Source: Sphingomonas sp. TZW2008
GTDB taxonomy: Bacteria > Pseudomonadota > Alphaproteobacteria > Sphingomonadales > Sphingomonadaceae
DNA length: 64,000 nt
Direction of reading: 5' to 3'
Assembly: GCF_002117915.1 (NCBI RefSeq)
Contig: NZ_BDJB01000003.1
Coordinates: 558,001-622,000, forward strand
A program made the position numbers and the translations under genes. A model generated the notes under the pieces. The model was given only the letters and a program-made list of their open reading frames with translations, was not told the origin of the DNA and made no database searches. Below, in pieces: positions 1 to 9,419 of the stretch (position 1 is the first letter of the stretch; each line of letters starts with the position of its first letter).

Positions 1-345
1 CTCACCGAGCATGACAATAGCGTCACGCACGTCGCTGGCGAACGTCGCCCCGCGCGCCTGCAGTTGCGGCAGGCCCCGACGGATCGCCGCTTCCCCTTCC
101 GCATCGCGACCGACCGTCACCAGGCAGCGCCCTTTGCGCACGTCGATCGCCGCGGCGACGAGCGCGTTGCGCTTTGCCGCCCCCGATCGCTCGATCGCCT
201 CGAACGCGGCGATCGCTTCCTCGCACCTGCCCGGGCTGGCCGAGGCATCGCTCGCGGCGTCGAACTGTTGTTGCAAGCTGGCCGCGCCGGCCGGCGGCGT
301 GCCCCCCGCTTGACCCGTGGCCAGCAACGCTAGCAGATACAGCAT
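1..345 (-). CDS. CHAT/TPR-type protein, N-terminal part (cut by left edge)
   Basis: The minus strand is open from an ATG at 345 to the left edge with no stop, giving 115 residues. It starts with a hydrophobic stretch (MLYLLALLATGQAGG) that looks like a short signal peptide. A helical region follows with paired cysteines (GRCEEAI and KGRCLV). The pattern resembles the N-terminus of sphingomonad secreted tetratricopeptide/CHAT-domain proteins, but the domains that would prove this lie outside the window. No strong ribosome binding site is visible before the ATG. The gene diverges from the thioredoxin-like gene at 406. Confidence 0.5.
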   Translation of the reverse strand, partial: MLYLLALLATGQAGGTPPAGAASLQQQFDAASDASASPGRCEEAIAAFEAIERSGAAKRNALVAAAIDVRKGRCLVTVGRDAEGEAAIRRGLPQLQARGATFASDVRDAIVMLGE

Positions 346-405
346 CTTACATCCCCCCCGTTGCGGCAGAACAATCATGAATTCGTCGCCAAGTCGAGCC
401 GCTGG

Positions 406-849
406 ATGATGCGAAGTGGCACTATCATCACCGCATTGCTCGGGCTTGCCGCGACGTCAGCAGCGATCGAGCCGGTGCCCTATCCGCCCGGCACGGTTCT
501 ACTGCTGGTCGCAGGCTGGTGCGCGCCGTGCCGCGGCGAGCTCGCCCAACTCGACGCGATTGCGCAGGCGGCAGCGCCGTTGTCGGTGCGCGTGATGCTG
601 ATCGACGACGATCGCAGCGGGCGCCGCATGGTCGCCACCCTGCCGCCGCCGCGTCGCTGGGAGCCGGACCCCGCGATCCATGCTGCGGCGCGCGTCGCAC
701 TGCTCGCGCGCACGCCTGGCCTGCCGTACAGCGTCGCGATCGGGGCCGATGGGCGGATCTGTGCCGAGCAACGCGGCGGGCTCGACGCGCTGCGCGCGCG
801 GGCGCTCGTCATGCGCTGCCGCGCGCTGCATCGGGGGGTGGCACCATAA
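406..849 (+). CDS. Thioredoxin-like secreted protein with CAPC motif
   Basis: A protein of 147 residues if started at the ATG at 406; the frame stays open back to a TTG at 361. The first 20 residues are hydrophobic (TIITALLGLAATSAA), consistent with export to the periplasm. After a short beta strand (TVLLLVAGWCAPC) comes a CxxC redox motif in the place expected for a thioredoxin/redoxin fold, and a later strand (LPYSVAIGADGRICAE) resembles the conserved cis-Pro region. A role in periplasmic thiol redox chemistry is inferred; the substrate is unknown. Length and motif fit a minimal redoxin. A promoter for the next gene begins 10 bp after its stop. Confidence 0.6.
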   Translation: MMRSGTIITALLGLAATSAAIEPVPYPPGTVLLLVAGWCAPCRGELAQLDAIAQAAAPLSVRVMLIDDDRSGRRMVATLPPPRRWEPDPAIHAAARVALLARTPGLPYSVAIGADGRICAEQRGGLDALRARALVMRCRALHRGVAP

Positions 850-859
850 CAAAAGTTAC

Positions 860-888
860 TTGACCCGATCGTGCGTGATCGCGAGAAT
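860..888 (+). promoter_or_regulatory. Sigma70-type promoter of acyl-CoA dehydrogenase
   Basis: TTGACC (860-865) and GAGAAT (883-888) are separated by exactly 17 bp, about 30 bp before the start codon at 918. A strong ribosome binding site, GGAGGGG (904-910), follows. The -35 box matches 5 of 6 consensus bases and the -10 box 4 of 6. Confidence 0.55.
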
Positions 889-917
889 TAGTGATCACGT
901 TTCGGAGGGGTTTTTCC

Positions 918-2072
918 ATGTCGCTCGACCAGGTCGCGGGCCGTTTTGCGTATAATGAGGATCACGAGGCGTTCCGCCAGACGGTGCGCAGCTTCCTGGC
1001 CAAGGACGGCGTGCCCCACGCCGATCAGTGGGAGAAGGATCGCCTGGTGCCCAAGTCCTTCTGGCAGAAGGCCGGAGAAGTCGGCATGCTGTGTCCGACC
1101 GTGCCGGAGGAGTACGGCGGGCTCGGCCTCGATTTCGGCTACAACGCGATCGTCGACGAGGAAATGGCCTATTCGGGCGTGCCTGCGGGCTTCTCGCTCC
1201 AGTCGGACATCGTCGCCGGCTACATGGAAACCTACGGGTCCGAGGAGCAGAAGAAGGAGTGGCTGCCCAAGATGGTATCGGGCGACGTGATCACCGCGAT
1301 CGCGATGACCGAGCCTGGCACGGGCAGCGATCTTCAGTCGATCCGCACCACCGCGAAGAAGGACGGCAACCACTACGTCATCAACGGATCGAAGACGTAC
1401 ATCACCAATGGCCAGAACACCGATCTGACGCTGGTCGTCGCGAAGACCGATCCGACCGCGCAGCCCGCCTACAAGGGCATGTCGATCATCCTGGTCGAGA
1501 GCGATCGCGAGGGGTTCAGCAAGGGGCGCAAGCTCGACAAGATCGGGCAGGACGCGGCGGACACGTCCGAGCTGTTCTTCGAGGACGTGCGCGTGCCGAT
1601 CACCAACTGCCTTGGTGAAGAGGGCATGGGCTTCATCTACCTGATGAGCCAGCTGCCGCAGGAGCGGCTGTCGATCGCGGTATCGACGCATGCCTCGGCG
1701 CAGAAGGCGTTCGACGATACCGTCGCGTTCGTGAAGGATCGCAAGGCGTTCAAGGGCACGGTGTTCGACTTCCAGAACACCAAGTTCGTCCTCGCCGATC
1801 TCAAGGCGAAGCTGCAGGTCGGTTGGGCGCACCTCGACTGGGCGATCGCGCGCCACTTGAAGGGCGAGCTGACCAACGAGGAAGGCGCCGCGGCTAAGCT
1901 GTGGCACACCGACCTCCAGTGGGAAGTGATGGACAAGTGCCTCCAGCTGCACGGCGGCGCGGGTTACATGAACGAATATCCGATCGCCAAGATGTGGCGC
2001 GGCGCGCGCGTCAGCCGGATCTACGGCGGCACGAACGAGATCATGAAGGAAGTGATCGGGCGCAAGCTGTAA
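918..2072 (+). CDS. Acyl-CoA dehydrogenase (long-chain/LCAD-like)
   Basis: A 384-residue flavoenzyme that would oxidise acyl-CoA to trans-2-enoyl-CoA in the cytoplasm. The acyl-CoA dehydrogenase signatures are in order: N-terminal helical domain, the FAD-contact motif ITAIAMTEPGTGSD (about residues 125-138), and the C-terminal LQLHGGAGYMNEYPIAK and YGGTNEIMKE. In medium-chain enzymes the catalytic Glu is in YEGT. Here that position is Gly, and a Glu occurs instead in LPQERL (residue 249), as known for LCAD and isovaleryl-CoA dehydrogenases. The ATG at 918 is chosen because of GGAGGGG at 904-910. A hairpin at 2101-2123 follows the gene. Confidence 0.93.
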   Translation: MSLDQVAGRFAYNEDHEAFRQTVRSFLAKDGVPHADQWEKDRLVPKSFWQKAGEVGMLCPTVPEEYGGLGLDFGYNAIVDEEMAYSGVPAGFSLQSDIVAGYMETYGSEEQKKEWLPKMVSGDVITAIAMTEPGTGSDLQSIRTTAKKDGNHYVINGSKTYITNGQNTDLTLVVAKTDPTAQPAYKGMSIILVESDREGFSKGRKLDKIGQDAADTSELFFEDVRVPITNCLGEEGMGFIYLMSQLPQERLSIAVSTHASAQKAFDDTVAFVKDRKAFKGTVFDFQNTKFVLADLKAKLQVGWAHLDWAIARHLKGELTNEEGAAAKLWHTDLQWEVMDKCLQLHGGAGYMNEYPIAKMWRGARVSRIYGGTNEIMKEVIGRKL

Positions 2073-2100
2073 GCACGCGTCGATCGCGCAACGATACGGC

Positions 2101-2123
2101 GGCCGGCAGCTATGCTGTCGGCC
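2101..2123 (+). terminator. Hairpin terminator after acyl-CoA dehydrogenase
   Basis: A 9-bp stem with one G-U pair (2101-2109 with 2115-2123) and a 5-nt loop is followed by a T-rich stretch (GTTGTCGTTCT). It ends 22 bp before the next gene, on the same strand. Confidence 0.45.
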
Positions 2124-2145
2124 GTTGTCGTTCTAGCGTGCGGCG

Positions 2146-2607
2146 ATGCGTGACGGACCGACGCTCAGCTTCACCACGCCGCTGCGGCTGGACGGGACGA
2201 TAGCGGCCATCCCGATCGACGCCGATCCGCGCGCCGTCTTCGGCCGCGCCAACCCGCCGGTCGTCGTTACGATCAACGGCTATTGCTATCGATCGACGAT
2301 CGCGATCCGGGCGGGGTGCGCTTTCGTGCCGCTGCGACGCTCGCATCGCATCGCGGCCGGCGTCGTCTCCGGCGAATCCTATGCGGTGACGCTGGCGCTC
2401 GACACCGAGCCTCGCACCGTGGCGATCCCGGACGATCTCGCCGTTGCGCTCGAGCGCGGGGCGGCGATGGATGCGTGGCTGCGGCTGAGCGTGACCGTGC
2501 GGCGCGAGCACGTCGACGCCATCCTCGCCGCCAAGCGAGACAAGACGCGCGCGCGACGCGTCGCCGCTGCGGTAGATCAGGCGGCGCGTTCGCCCGAGCG
2601 CAGCTGA
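2146..2607 (+). CDS. DUF1905 / YdeI-OmpD-associated family protein
   Basis: 153 residues. The N-terminal half is a small beta-rich DUF1905 domain ([14 protein letters not shown], then a Val-Pro-Leu-Arg segment and the [17 protein letters not shown] strand). The C-terminal half matches the YdeI/OmdA bacteriocin-protection-like domain ([15 protein letters not shown], followed by an [15 protein letters not shown] helix). The family is widespread in soil bacteria; its biochemical role is poorly known. The last 31 bp overlap the end of the convergent chemotaxis gene. Confidence 0.75.
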   Translation: MRDGPTLSFTTPLRLDGTIAAIPIDADPRAVFGRANPPVVVTINGYCYRSTIAIRAGCAFVPLRRSHRIAAGVVSGESYAVTLALDTEPRTVAIPDDLAVALERGAAMDAWLRLSVTVRREHVDAILAAKRDKTRARRVAAAVDQAARSPERS

Positions 2608-4112
2608 TCGACGAAGCCGTCGGTAGTCTGCCGCAGCTGCCGCGCCTGATCGGACAGGGCGACGGCCGCCTCACGCACGCCGCGTGACAGGGCATCGGCC
2701 TCGTTGACGGCGTTCGCCACGCGCTCGATCCGCTGCTCGATCATGTCGACACCGCGCGCCGCGTCCTGCGCGGTTCGCTCGATCTCTGCCGCCATGCCGC
2801 GCTGATCCGACACGGCGCCACGGATGTCGCCCGCCGCGGTGGCGACGCGGCTGACCGCGTCGGTCGCGCCGAGCATGTTCGCCTCTGCGACGTGGATCCC
2901 CTGCCGGACGCTCTCAATCAGCGCGACGATCTTGTCAGTCGCCTGGGCGGTACCGCCGGCGAGCTGCTTCACCTCACCCGCGACGACGGCGAAGCCGCGC
3001 CCCGCATCGCCCGCGCGCGCCGCCTCGATCGTGGCGTTCAACGCCAGCAGGTTGGTACGCGCGGCGATCTCGTGGATCTCGCCAACGAGGCCGCCGATAT
3101 CGCCAGTGCGGCGCGCCAGGTCTAGGACGGCGCGATTGCCCTCCTCGGCATTGCGCTCCACCGTAGTCGTCAGCGCGGCCTGCGCGGCGGCGCTGCCCGC
3201 GATATCGCCGATCGACCCGGTCAGGCGATGCACGGCATCTGCCACGTCCTGCGTCGCGCCGGCCGCCTGGCACGCGCCGGCGGCGACCTCGCTCGCCTGC
3301 CGCCCCGCGTCCGCCGCGATTCGAGTGAGCGTAGTGGCAGAATCCTCGAGCGTCGCAGCGGCCTGCTCGATCGCGACGGCGACGCCCGAGACGGAGTGTT
3401 CGAACTCGTCGGCAAGCCGGTCGAATGCCTGCCGACGCTCGCGCTCGAGCCGCACTTCGGCATCCTTGCGCCGCATCCGTTCGTGGCGCGAGCGCTCCTC
3501 GGCCGCCTCTGCCGCGGCGAGCGCCTCGCAGGCCCGGCTGCGCTCGGTCTCCGCCGTTGCGACGAGCGCTTCGGCTTCGCCGCGCGCGGCGTCCTGCGCA
3601 AGGATCAGCGCGCGCAGCCGCGTTGTCAGATAGGTCAGCGCGGCGAACTGCAAAATGACCGCCAGCGCATGGAACAGTACACGCCCGAGCGTGCCGTCCG
3701 TCTCGAACACCCATTGCGGCAGGATGTACGACAGCAGCAGATGGTGGATCGCGATCAGGACGGACGCGAGCGCCAGCGGCCGCCAGTCGCACAGCACCGC
3801 GAGCATCGACAGTGCCACGAAGAAATACATGTGCGCGTCCATCTGCCAAATGTGACCGGCCAGCAGATAGACGTAGACTGCGGGAAGCAGCGCGGCGAGG
3901 ATCGCGAAGCTCATGCGTGCGGAAAGATCATGCCGGCCACGCACCGCCATCATCGTCGGCACGATGTTGCCCATCGCCGCGACGAACACCGCCAGTGACG
4001 TGTTGGGCGAGCCCATCGCGACGCCCCACACGGCGATCAGCGGCAGGCAGAGCCAGCCTATCACGGCCAACGTACGGATCGTGCGTACGCGCAGCGCGTC
4101 GAGCGACGACAT
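2577..4112 (-). CDS. Methyl-accepting chemotaxis protein with polytopic membrane N-terminus
   Basis: 511 residues. About six hydrophobic segments fill residues 12-165, with no obvious large periplasmic sensor loop and no HAMP domain. A charged coiled coil (about 170-230, rich in Glu, Ala and Arg) leads to the cytoplasmic signalling hairpin. Its tip carries the conserved [19 protein letters not shown] and [15 protein letters not shown]. The protein would relay a signal sensed in the membrane to CheW/CheA; the ligand is unknown. The ATG at 4112 shares one base with the stop of the upstream small gene (TGATG), with GGGAAAGG just before it, so translational coupling is likely. An alternative GTG lies one codon earlier at 4115. 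Confidence 0.88.
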   Translation of the reverse strand: MSSLDALRVRTIRTLAVIGWLCLPLIAVWGVAMGSPNTSLAVFVAAMGNIVPTMMAVRGRHDLSARMSFAILAALLPAVYVYLLAGHIWQMDAHMYFFVALSMLAVLCDWRPLALASVLIAIHHLLLSYILPQWVFETDGTLGRVLFHALAVILQFAALTYLTTRLRALILAQDAARGEAEALVATAETERSRACEALAAAEAAEERSRHERMRRKDAEVRLERERRQAFDRLADEFEHSVSGVAVAIEQAAATLEDSATTLTRIAADAGRQASEVAAGACQAAGATQDVADAVHRLTGSIGDIAGSAAAQAALTTTVERNAEEGNRAVLDLARRTGDIGGLVGEIHEIAARTNLLALNATIEAARAGDAGRGFAVVAGEVKQLAGGTAQATDKIVALIESVRQGIHVAEANMLGATDAVSRVATAAGDIRGAVSDQRGMAAEIERTAQDAARGVDMIEQRIERVANAVNEADALSRGVREAAVALSDQARQLRQTTDGFVDQLRSGERAA

Positions 4113-4411
4113 CACAGGCCTTTCCCACAGTAGGCGGCGGGTGCGGCGATCGGCAGCACGCCGGCGCGCAGCATCCGCCAGAACAGCAAGCCGCGCTCGC
4201 CACGGATCACAACGCTGCCCGCCGGCCCGGTGCCGACGAGCAGTGCGCCGCTCGCCCGCGCGATCCGCACGACACCCGGATCACCGATCAGCGGCACCAG
4301 CAGCATGGCGCCGCTGGCAGGTGGCGCCAGCGCCATTGCCGCGGCGCCCGAGAGGCAGATCGCCGCGTGAAGCAGAACCATCGCGGCGGGCTGTTGCAGA
4401 CTGAAACGCAT
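4112..4411 (-). CDS. Small membrane protein coupled to chemotaxis transducer
   Basis: 99 residues from the ATG at 4411 ([20 protein letters not shown]), with two hydrophobic stretches at about residues 10-33 and a more amphipathic C-terminal half. I do not recognise the family. Its stop codon overlaps the start of the chemotaxis gene (TGATG), which suggests a shared transcript and perhaps a shared function. The reading frame remains open upstream to 4597, but that extension has arginine-rich, unlikely composition, so the shorter start is preferred. No strong ribosome binding site is visible. Confidence 0.5.
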   Translation of the reverse strand: MRFSLQQPAAMVLLHAAICLSGAAAMALAPPASGAMLLVPLIGDPGVVRIARASGALLVGTGPAGSVVIRGERGLLFWRMLRAGVLPIAAPAAYCGKGL

Positions 4412-4679
4412 AGGGGCGCTTTGACGGCGATTGGTTATCGAGCGATGAAGGTTAACGCCGGCGTACGGCAGCGTACGCAAATCACGTAGCTTGACTTTTG
4501 CGCGCGTCGCGCGCATCTGGCTCAGCATCGAGGCGTATGCAGCGTGATCGGGCCCTTGGCCCCGGCTCCGCCTCGGTTGATCTAACCGGCTTCCCAAGTC
4601 ACGCGGGGTGTCATCTCTCCCCCGCTACCCGTGCGCCCACATGGCGCGCGGGGCGCGACCATTTAGGTACGATTTTTCC

Positions 4680-6047
4680 ATGTCATTCGCCACTCTCGGC
4701 CTTGCCGAGCCGCTCGTCCGCGCGCTCGACACCAAGGGCTATACCACCCCCACCCCGATTCAGCGCGACGCGATCCCGATCGTGCTCACCGGGCGCGATC
4801 TGCTCGGCATCGCGCAGACCGGTACCGGCAAGACGGCGGCGTTCGTGTTGCCGTCGATCCAGCGCCTGCTCGAAGGGCAGAAGCGCGTTCTGCCGACGCA
4901 CGTGCGCATGCTTGTGCTCGCCCCGACGCGCGAGCTCGCCAGCCAGATCGCCGATAATGCGCGCGCCTATGCCGGCAATTCGAAGCTCAGCGTCGCCACC
5001 GTGTTCGGCGGCACCAGCATCAACAAGAACCGGCAGGATCTGGCGCGCGGCGTCGACATCCTCGTCGCGACGCCGGGCCGCCTGCTTGATCTCGTCGAAC
5101 AGGGCTTCTGCAACTTGACGATGGTCGAGATCTTGGTGCTCGACGAGGCCGACCAGATGATGGACCTCGGCTTCATCCACGCGCTGAAGAAGATCGTGCG
5201 CATCGTCCCGCGCCGCCGCCAGACGCTGTTCTTCTCGGCGACGATGCCGACGTCGATCCGCGATCTCGCCAACCAGTTCCTCACCGATCCGCAGACCGTA
5301 TCGGTCGTGCCGGCGGCGACCACGGCGGAGCGCGTCGCGCAGCAGGTGGTGTTCGTCAACCAGTCGGAAAAGCAGGCGTTGCTGACGATGCTGATCCAGG
5401 AGGAGAAGATCGAGCGCGCGCTGGTCTTCACCCGTACCAAGCATGGCGCCGACCGTGTCGTGAAGTTGCTGGCGGGCAACGGTATCGCGTCGAACGCAAT
5501 CCACGGCAACAAGAGCCAGCCGCAACGCGAGCGCGCGCTCGCCGCATTCAAGTCGGGCGAGACGCCGATCCTGGTCGCGACCGATATCGCCGCGCGCGGA
5601 ATCGACGTCTCGGGCGTCAGCCACGTCTTCAATTTTGAGCTGCCCAACGTCGCGGAACAGTATGTCCACCGTATCGGCCGGACGGCACGTGCCGGGGCGA
5701 GCGGCGTCGCCATCGCCTTCTGCGCCGACGACGAGCGGCCGTATCTGAAGGACATCGAGAAGGTGACGCGGCAGAAGGTGCCGCAGCGCGCGCTGCCCGA
5801 CGATTTCATGAAGCGCGCCGACGCGCTCAAGGCTGCTCGCGTCAAGGCGATCGGCGCCGACCCTGCGCCGCGCGAGGATCGCCCGCGGGCGCAGCGTGGG
5901 CCGGCGCGGCCGCGCGCGACACACGCGCCGACGGCGACGCGCGATTACGCGAACGCCAGCCGCCGCGGCAATGGTGGCGGTGGCGGCGGTGGTCGGAGCC
6001 GCGGCGGCCGCGGTCGCGGCGGGCCGCGGTCGGCAGCGCAGGCCTGA
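4680..6047 (+). CDS. DEAD-box ATP-dependent RNA helicase (RhlE-like)
   Basis: 455 residues with the complete DEAD-box motif set. These are the Q motif (TPIQ, 25-28), motif I AQTGTGKT (45-52), Ia PTRELA, Ib TPGR, motif II DEAD (155-158), motif III SAT (186-188), motif V ATDIAARGIDV and motif VI HRIGRTARAG. A basic, Gly/Arg-rich tail (about 395-455) probably binds RNA. The likely role is RNA remodelling in ribosome assembly or mRNA decay. The start at MSFATLGL is chosen by family alignment; the upstream in-frame extension to 4608 has no support. It is divergent from the small gene at 4411, with about 270 bp between them. Confidence 0.93.
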   Translation: MSFATLGLAEPLVRALDTKGYTTPTPIQRDAIPIVLTGRDLLGIAQTGTGKTAAFVLPSIQRLLEGQKRVLPTHVRMLVLAPTRELASQIADNARAYAGNSKLSVATVFGGTSINKNRQDLARGVDILVATPGRLLDLVEQGFCNLTMVEILVLDEADQMMDLGFIHALKKIVRIVPRRRQTLFFSATMPTSIRDLANQFLTDPQTVSVVPAATTAERVAQQVVFVNQSEKQALLTMLIQEEKIERALVFTRTKHGADRVVKLLAGNGIASNAIHGNKSQPQRERALAAFKSGETPILVATDIAARGIDVSGVSHVFNFELPNVAEQYVHRIGRTARAGASGVAIAFCADDERPYLKDIEKVTRQKVPQRALPDDFMKRADALKAARVKAIGADPAPREDRPRAQRGPARPRATHAPTATRDYANASRRGNGGGGGGGRSRGGRGRGGPRSAAQA

Positions 6048-6149
6048 CGCGTAACCTGCTGCTTCTCGCTTGACCTCGATCAACGCGGTGCCGTGAAACC
6101 CGGCGCCGCGCCCATCGGTTCACCCTTCGACCTCAGGAGGAGCAGCACG

Positions 6150-6410
6150 ATGGATACAGCGACAGGATCGGTGGTGGAGCGTATTGCACGCGTTCTCGCC
6201 GGACAGCGCATCAGCGCCAACGCCGATGGCGATCAGGAATCCGCCAGCGGCGCGATCGATGCGACGTGGCGGGACTATCGCAACGATGCTCTCGCGGTGC
6301 TCCACACCTTGCGCGCGCCGAGCGAGGCGATGGCGAGCGTCGGCGATACCGCCGCGTGGGAGCGCATGATCCTCGCCGCGATCGACGAAGGGCGGCCGGA
6401 GAACAATTGA
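6150..6410 (+). CDS. Small conserved hypothetical protein
   Basis: 86 residues, soluble and mostly helical, beginning MDTATGSVVERIARVLAGQR. The start codon is decided by a very good ribosome binding site (AGGAGG at 6135-6140). No catalytic motif or membrane segment is visible. I do not recognise a named family. It lies about 100 bp after the helicase on the same strand and converges with the nitroreductase. Confidence 0.6.
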   Translation: MDTATGSVVERIARVLAGQRISANADGDQESASGAIDATWRDYRNDALAVLHTLRAPSEAMASVGDTAAWERMILAAIDEGRPENN

Positions 6411-6456
6411 GGCGGCGCGACCCGGTCGATCCCGGGCCGCGCGCTACCTCATTGTG

Positions 6457-7122
6457 CTAGGCGAGCACGGTGAGCCATTCCTCCTCCGGCGCGCGCGGGC
6501 TGCGCGTGCGATTCGCCGGCTCGGCGGCATCCTCGTAGCCGATCGCGACGCCGCAGAAGAGCATCCGCTCGGACGGCGTGCCGAGAAACGCCTCGACCGT
6601 GTTTGGGTAGACCGCCCAGCACTCCTGCGGGCATGTCGCCAGCCCTTCCTCGACCGCGAGCAGCATCAGCGTCTGCAGATACATGCCCAGATCGGACCAT
6701 TGCGGCGGCCCCATCCGTCGATCGACGGTGACGAAAAAGGCCGACGGAGCGCCGAAGAACTGGAAGTTGCGCGCGAACCACTGCGCCCGCGCCCGCTTGT
6801 CGTCGCGCGGGATGCCGAGATGGCCGTACATGATCTCGCCGATCTGCTGCGTTCGCGCCTTGGTCGCGTCGGTCATCTCGCGCGGATAAATGTCGTAGCC
6901 GGGCGTCTCGGTCTCGCGCCGCTCGATCTTGCCGCGCATGATCTCCTTCAACTCGTCCATCTTGCCGCCAGTGACGATGTCGATATGCCACGGCTGGATA
7001 TTGCCCCCGGTCGCCGCACGCGCCGACTTGAGCGCCAGCGCCTTCAGCACGTCGAGCGGCACCTCCTTGTCGAGAAATCCGCGCACCGAGCGCCGTTCGG
7101 CCACTGCTTCGGAAACGTTCAT
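6457..7122 (-). CDS. Nitroreductase family protein
   Basis: 221 residues from the ATG at 7122, preceded by GGAGAGG. The N-terminal motif AVAERRSVRGF (residues 6-16) is the phosphate-binding FMN signature of nitroreductases. GGNIQPWHI corresponds to the second FMN contact, and a C-terminal GVAIGYEDAAEPANRTRSPR segment is typical of the family. It would be a cytoplasmic FMN-dependent NAD(P)H oxidoreductase acting on nitro compounds or quinones. The frame allows a start four codons earlier at 7134, but the ribosome binding site fits 7122. Confidence 0.88.
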   Translation of the reverse strand: MNVSEAVAERRSVRGFLDKEVPLDVLKALALKSARAATGGNIQPWHIDIVTGGKMDELKEIMRGKIERRETETPGYDIYPREMTDATKARTQQIGEIMYGHLGIPRDDKRARAQWFARNFQFFGAPSAFFVTVDRRMGPPQWSDLGMYLQTLMLLAVEEGLATCPQECWAVYPNTVEAFLGTPSERMLFCGVAIGYEDAAEPANRTRSPRAPEEEWLTVLA

Positions 7123-7203
7123 TCGCCTCTCCACCCCTTGCCGTGCGCGTCAAATCGCGCCACATGAGCGGCTGGGATAACATCTGTTATGGAGAGTCGG
7201 AAG

Positions 7204-8409
7204 ATGCCTGAGGCGTATATCGTCGAAGCGGTTCGGACGGCTGGGGGACGGCGCGGCGGCAAGCTCGCGGGCGTTCATCCGGTCGATCTGGCGGCCACGG
7301 TGCTGGATGCCGTCATCGAGCGGTCGGGCTTGCCCGGCGATGCGGTCGAGGACGTCGTGATGGGCTGCGTCAGCCAGGGCGGCGAGCAGGCCGGCCAGGT
7401 CGGGCGCAACGCGGTGCTCGCGTCGAAGAAGCTCGCGCAGTCGACCCCGGCGGTGACGATCGATCGCCAGTGCGGCTCGTCGCAGCAGGCGATCCAGTTC
7501 GCGGCACAGGCGGTGATGTCGGGCACGCAGGACGTGGTGATCGCGGCAGGCGTTGAGAGCATGACGCGCGTGCCGATGGGCTCGACCTACAAGCTGTTCT
7601 ACGACGCGGGTCTCGGCAAGAACAAGTCGCCGGGGCTCGAGGAGAAGTTCCCCGGCATCAACTTCAACCAGTTCGCCGGTGCCGAGATGATTGCCAAGAA
7701 ATACGGCTATACGCGTGAGCAGCTCGACGAATATTCGCTGAACTCTCACCGCAAGGCGGTCGCCGCGACGCAGGGCGGCAAGTTCAAGGACGAGATCGTT
7801 CCCGTCGAGGTCGAGGCTGCCGACGGTAAGGACCAGCATACCAGCGACGAGGGCATCCGCTACGACGCCTCGGCCGAGGGCATGGCGGGCGTCAAGAAGC
7901 TGTCGGAAGAGGGCGTGCTGACCGCGGCCTCGTCGAGCCAGATCTGCGACGGCGCCAGCGCGGTGCTGATCGTCAGCGAGGAAGCGCTGAAGAAGTACAA
8001 CCTCAAGCCGCTGGCGAAGATCGTCAACCTTACCGTCACCGCGGGTGATCCGGTGATCATGCTCGAAGAGCCGCTGTTCGCGACCGACAAGGCGCTCAAG
8101 AAGGCCGGCCTCTCGATCGACGACATCGATCTCTACGAGGTGAACGAGGCGTTCGCGTCGGTGCCGGTCGCGTGGCTGCAGCACACCAAGGCCGATCCCA
8201 ACAAGCTCAACGTCAACGGCGGCGCGATCGCGCTCGGCCACCCGCTCGGCGCGTCGGGGACGAAGCTGATGGCGACGCTGGTGCACGAGTTGAAGCGTCG
8301 CGGCGGCCGCTATGGCCTGCAGACGATGTGCGAGGGCGGCGGCGTCGCCAACGTCACGATCATCGAGAATTGCGACTGGCAGGGCGACGTCGCGCAAGCG
8401 GCAGAATAA
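7204..8409 (+). CDS. Acetyl-CoA C-acyltransferase (thiolase)
   Basis: 401 residues. The nucleophile is Cys90 in DRQCGSSQQA; His346 in GHPLGASG and Cys376 in CEGGG complete the thiolase site. It would cleave 3-ketoacyl-CoA to acetyl-CoA in beta-oxidation, or run in the biosynthetic direction. The second ATG (7204, MPEAYIVEAVRT) is chosen over 7189 because GGAG lies at 7191-7194 and the family normally starts this close to the VEAVRT strand. The divergent nitroreductase gene starts about 80 bp away. A strong terminator hairpin follows at 8423-8462. Confidence 0.93.
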   Translation: MPEAYIVEAVRTAGGRRGGKLAGVHPVDLAATVLDAVIERSGLPGDAVEDVVMGCVSQGGEQAGQVGRNAVLASKKLAQSTPAVTIDRQCGSSQQAIQFAAQAVMSGTQDVVIAAGVESMTRVPMGSTYKLFYDAGLGKNKSPGLEEKFPGINFNQFAGAEMIAKKYGYTREQLDEYSLNSHRKAVAATQGGKFKDEIVPVEVEAADGKDQHTSDEGIRYDASAEGMAGVKKLSEEGVLTAASSSQICDGASAVLIVSEEALKKYNLKPLAKIVNLTVTAGDPVIMLEEPLFATDKALKKAGLSIDDIDLYEVNEAFASVPVAWLQHTKADPNKLNVNGGAIALGHPLGASGTKLMATLVHELKRRGGRYGLQTMCEGGGVANVTIIENCDWQGDVAQAAE

Positions 8410-8422
8410 GCGCTGCGCGTTT

Positions 8423-8462
8423 GCCCGCCGTCATCGTGCGCACGCGCCCGATGACGGCGGGC
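8423..8462 (+). terminator. Terminator hairpin after thiolase
   Basis: A perfect 14-bp inverted repeat (8423-8436 with 8449-8462) encloses a 12-nt loop, followed by CTTTGCC and further T-rich sequence. It starts 14 bp after the thiolase stop, so the thiolase transcript probably ends before the dehydrogenase gene. Confidence 0.65.
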
Positions 8463-8559
8463 CTTTGCCGCTAAGTCTTTCTATGGGCGCCGTGTGGCGC
8501 CGCAAACATCCGCGGATGCCGGTCACAGCCGTCATGCCGTATCGGGAGGGGATTATCGC

Positions 8560-9342
8560 ATGAAGCTCGACAACAATATTTCCGCCGTCGTCACCGGCGG
8601 CGCATCCGGCCTCGGCGCCGCCACCGCACGCCTGCTCGCCTCGAAGGGCGTCAAGGTCGCGATCTTCGACCTTCAGGAGGAGAAGGGCGAGGCGATGGCC
8701 AAGGAACTCGGCGGTGTGTTCTGCAAGGTCAACGTCACTGACGAGGCGTCGGTCGACGCCGGCTTTGCCAAGGCGCGCGAGGCAATCGGGCAGGAGCGCA
8801 TTCTGGTAAACTGCGCGGGCACCGGCAATGCGGTAAAGACCGCCAGCCGCAGCAAGGAAGACGGCTCGATCAAGCACTTCCCGCTCGATGCGTTCAACTG
8901 GATCATCCAGATCAACCTCGTTGGCACGTTCCGCTGCATCGCCAAGTCGGCAGCGGGCATGATGACGCTCGATCCGCTCGAGGACGGTGATCGCGGCGCG
9001 ATCGTCAACACCGCGAGCGTCGCGGCCGAGGACGGCCAGATCGGCCAGGCGGCCTATTCGGCTTCGAAGGGTGGTGTCGTCGGCATGACGCTGCCGATCG
9101 CGCGCGACCTGATGAGCGAGGGCATCCGCGTCAACACCATCCTGCCCGGCATCTTCAACACGCCGCTGCTCGCTGCCGCACCGCAGAACGTGAAGGACGC
9201 ACTGTCCGCGTCGGTGCCGTTCCCCAAGCGCCTCGGCAACCCGGAGGAATATGCCGCACTCGCCACGCTCATGATCGAGAATGGCTATTTCAACGGCGAG
9301 GACGTCCGCCTCGACGGCGCAATCCGCATGGCGCCGCGGTGA
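8560..9342 (+). CDS. Short-chain dehydrogenase (3-hydroxyacyl-CoA dehydrogenase, HSD10-like)
   Basis: 260 residues. A Rossmann fold opens with TGGASGLG (12-19) and an NCAG motif (about 84-87). The catalytic set is Ser153, Tyr166 and Lys170 (YSASK). The insertions after NCAG and the C-terminal LATLMIENGYFNGEDVRLDGAIRM are typical of the HSD17B10/2-methyl-3-hydroxybutyryl-CoA dehydrogenase branch, so oxidation of 3-hydroxyacyl-CoA with NAD is likely. The ATG at 8560 is fixed by GGGAGGG at 8544-8550. The neighbouring thiolase and thioesterases suit acyl-CoA breakdown. Confidence 0.88.
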   Translation: MKLDNNISAVVTGGASGLGAATARLLASKGVKVAIFDLQEEKGEAMAKELGGVFCKVNVTDEASVDAGFAKAREAIGQERILVNCAGTGNAVKTASRSKEDGSIKHFPLDAFNWIIQINLVGTFRCIAKSAAGMMTLDPLEDGDRGAIVNTASVAAEDGQIGQAAYSASKGGVVGMTLPIARDLMSEGIRVNTILPGIFNTPLLAAAPQNVKDALSASVPFPKRLGNPEEYAALATLMIENGYFNGEDVRLDGAIRMAPR

Positions 9343-9419
9343 GCCGCAGGGCGAGCGCGTGCAAACTGCACGCGACAACGCCCCACGTCGGCCAGCGCGA
9401 TGCAATGCGCCGCGTCTGA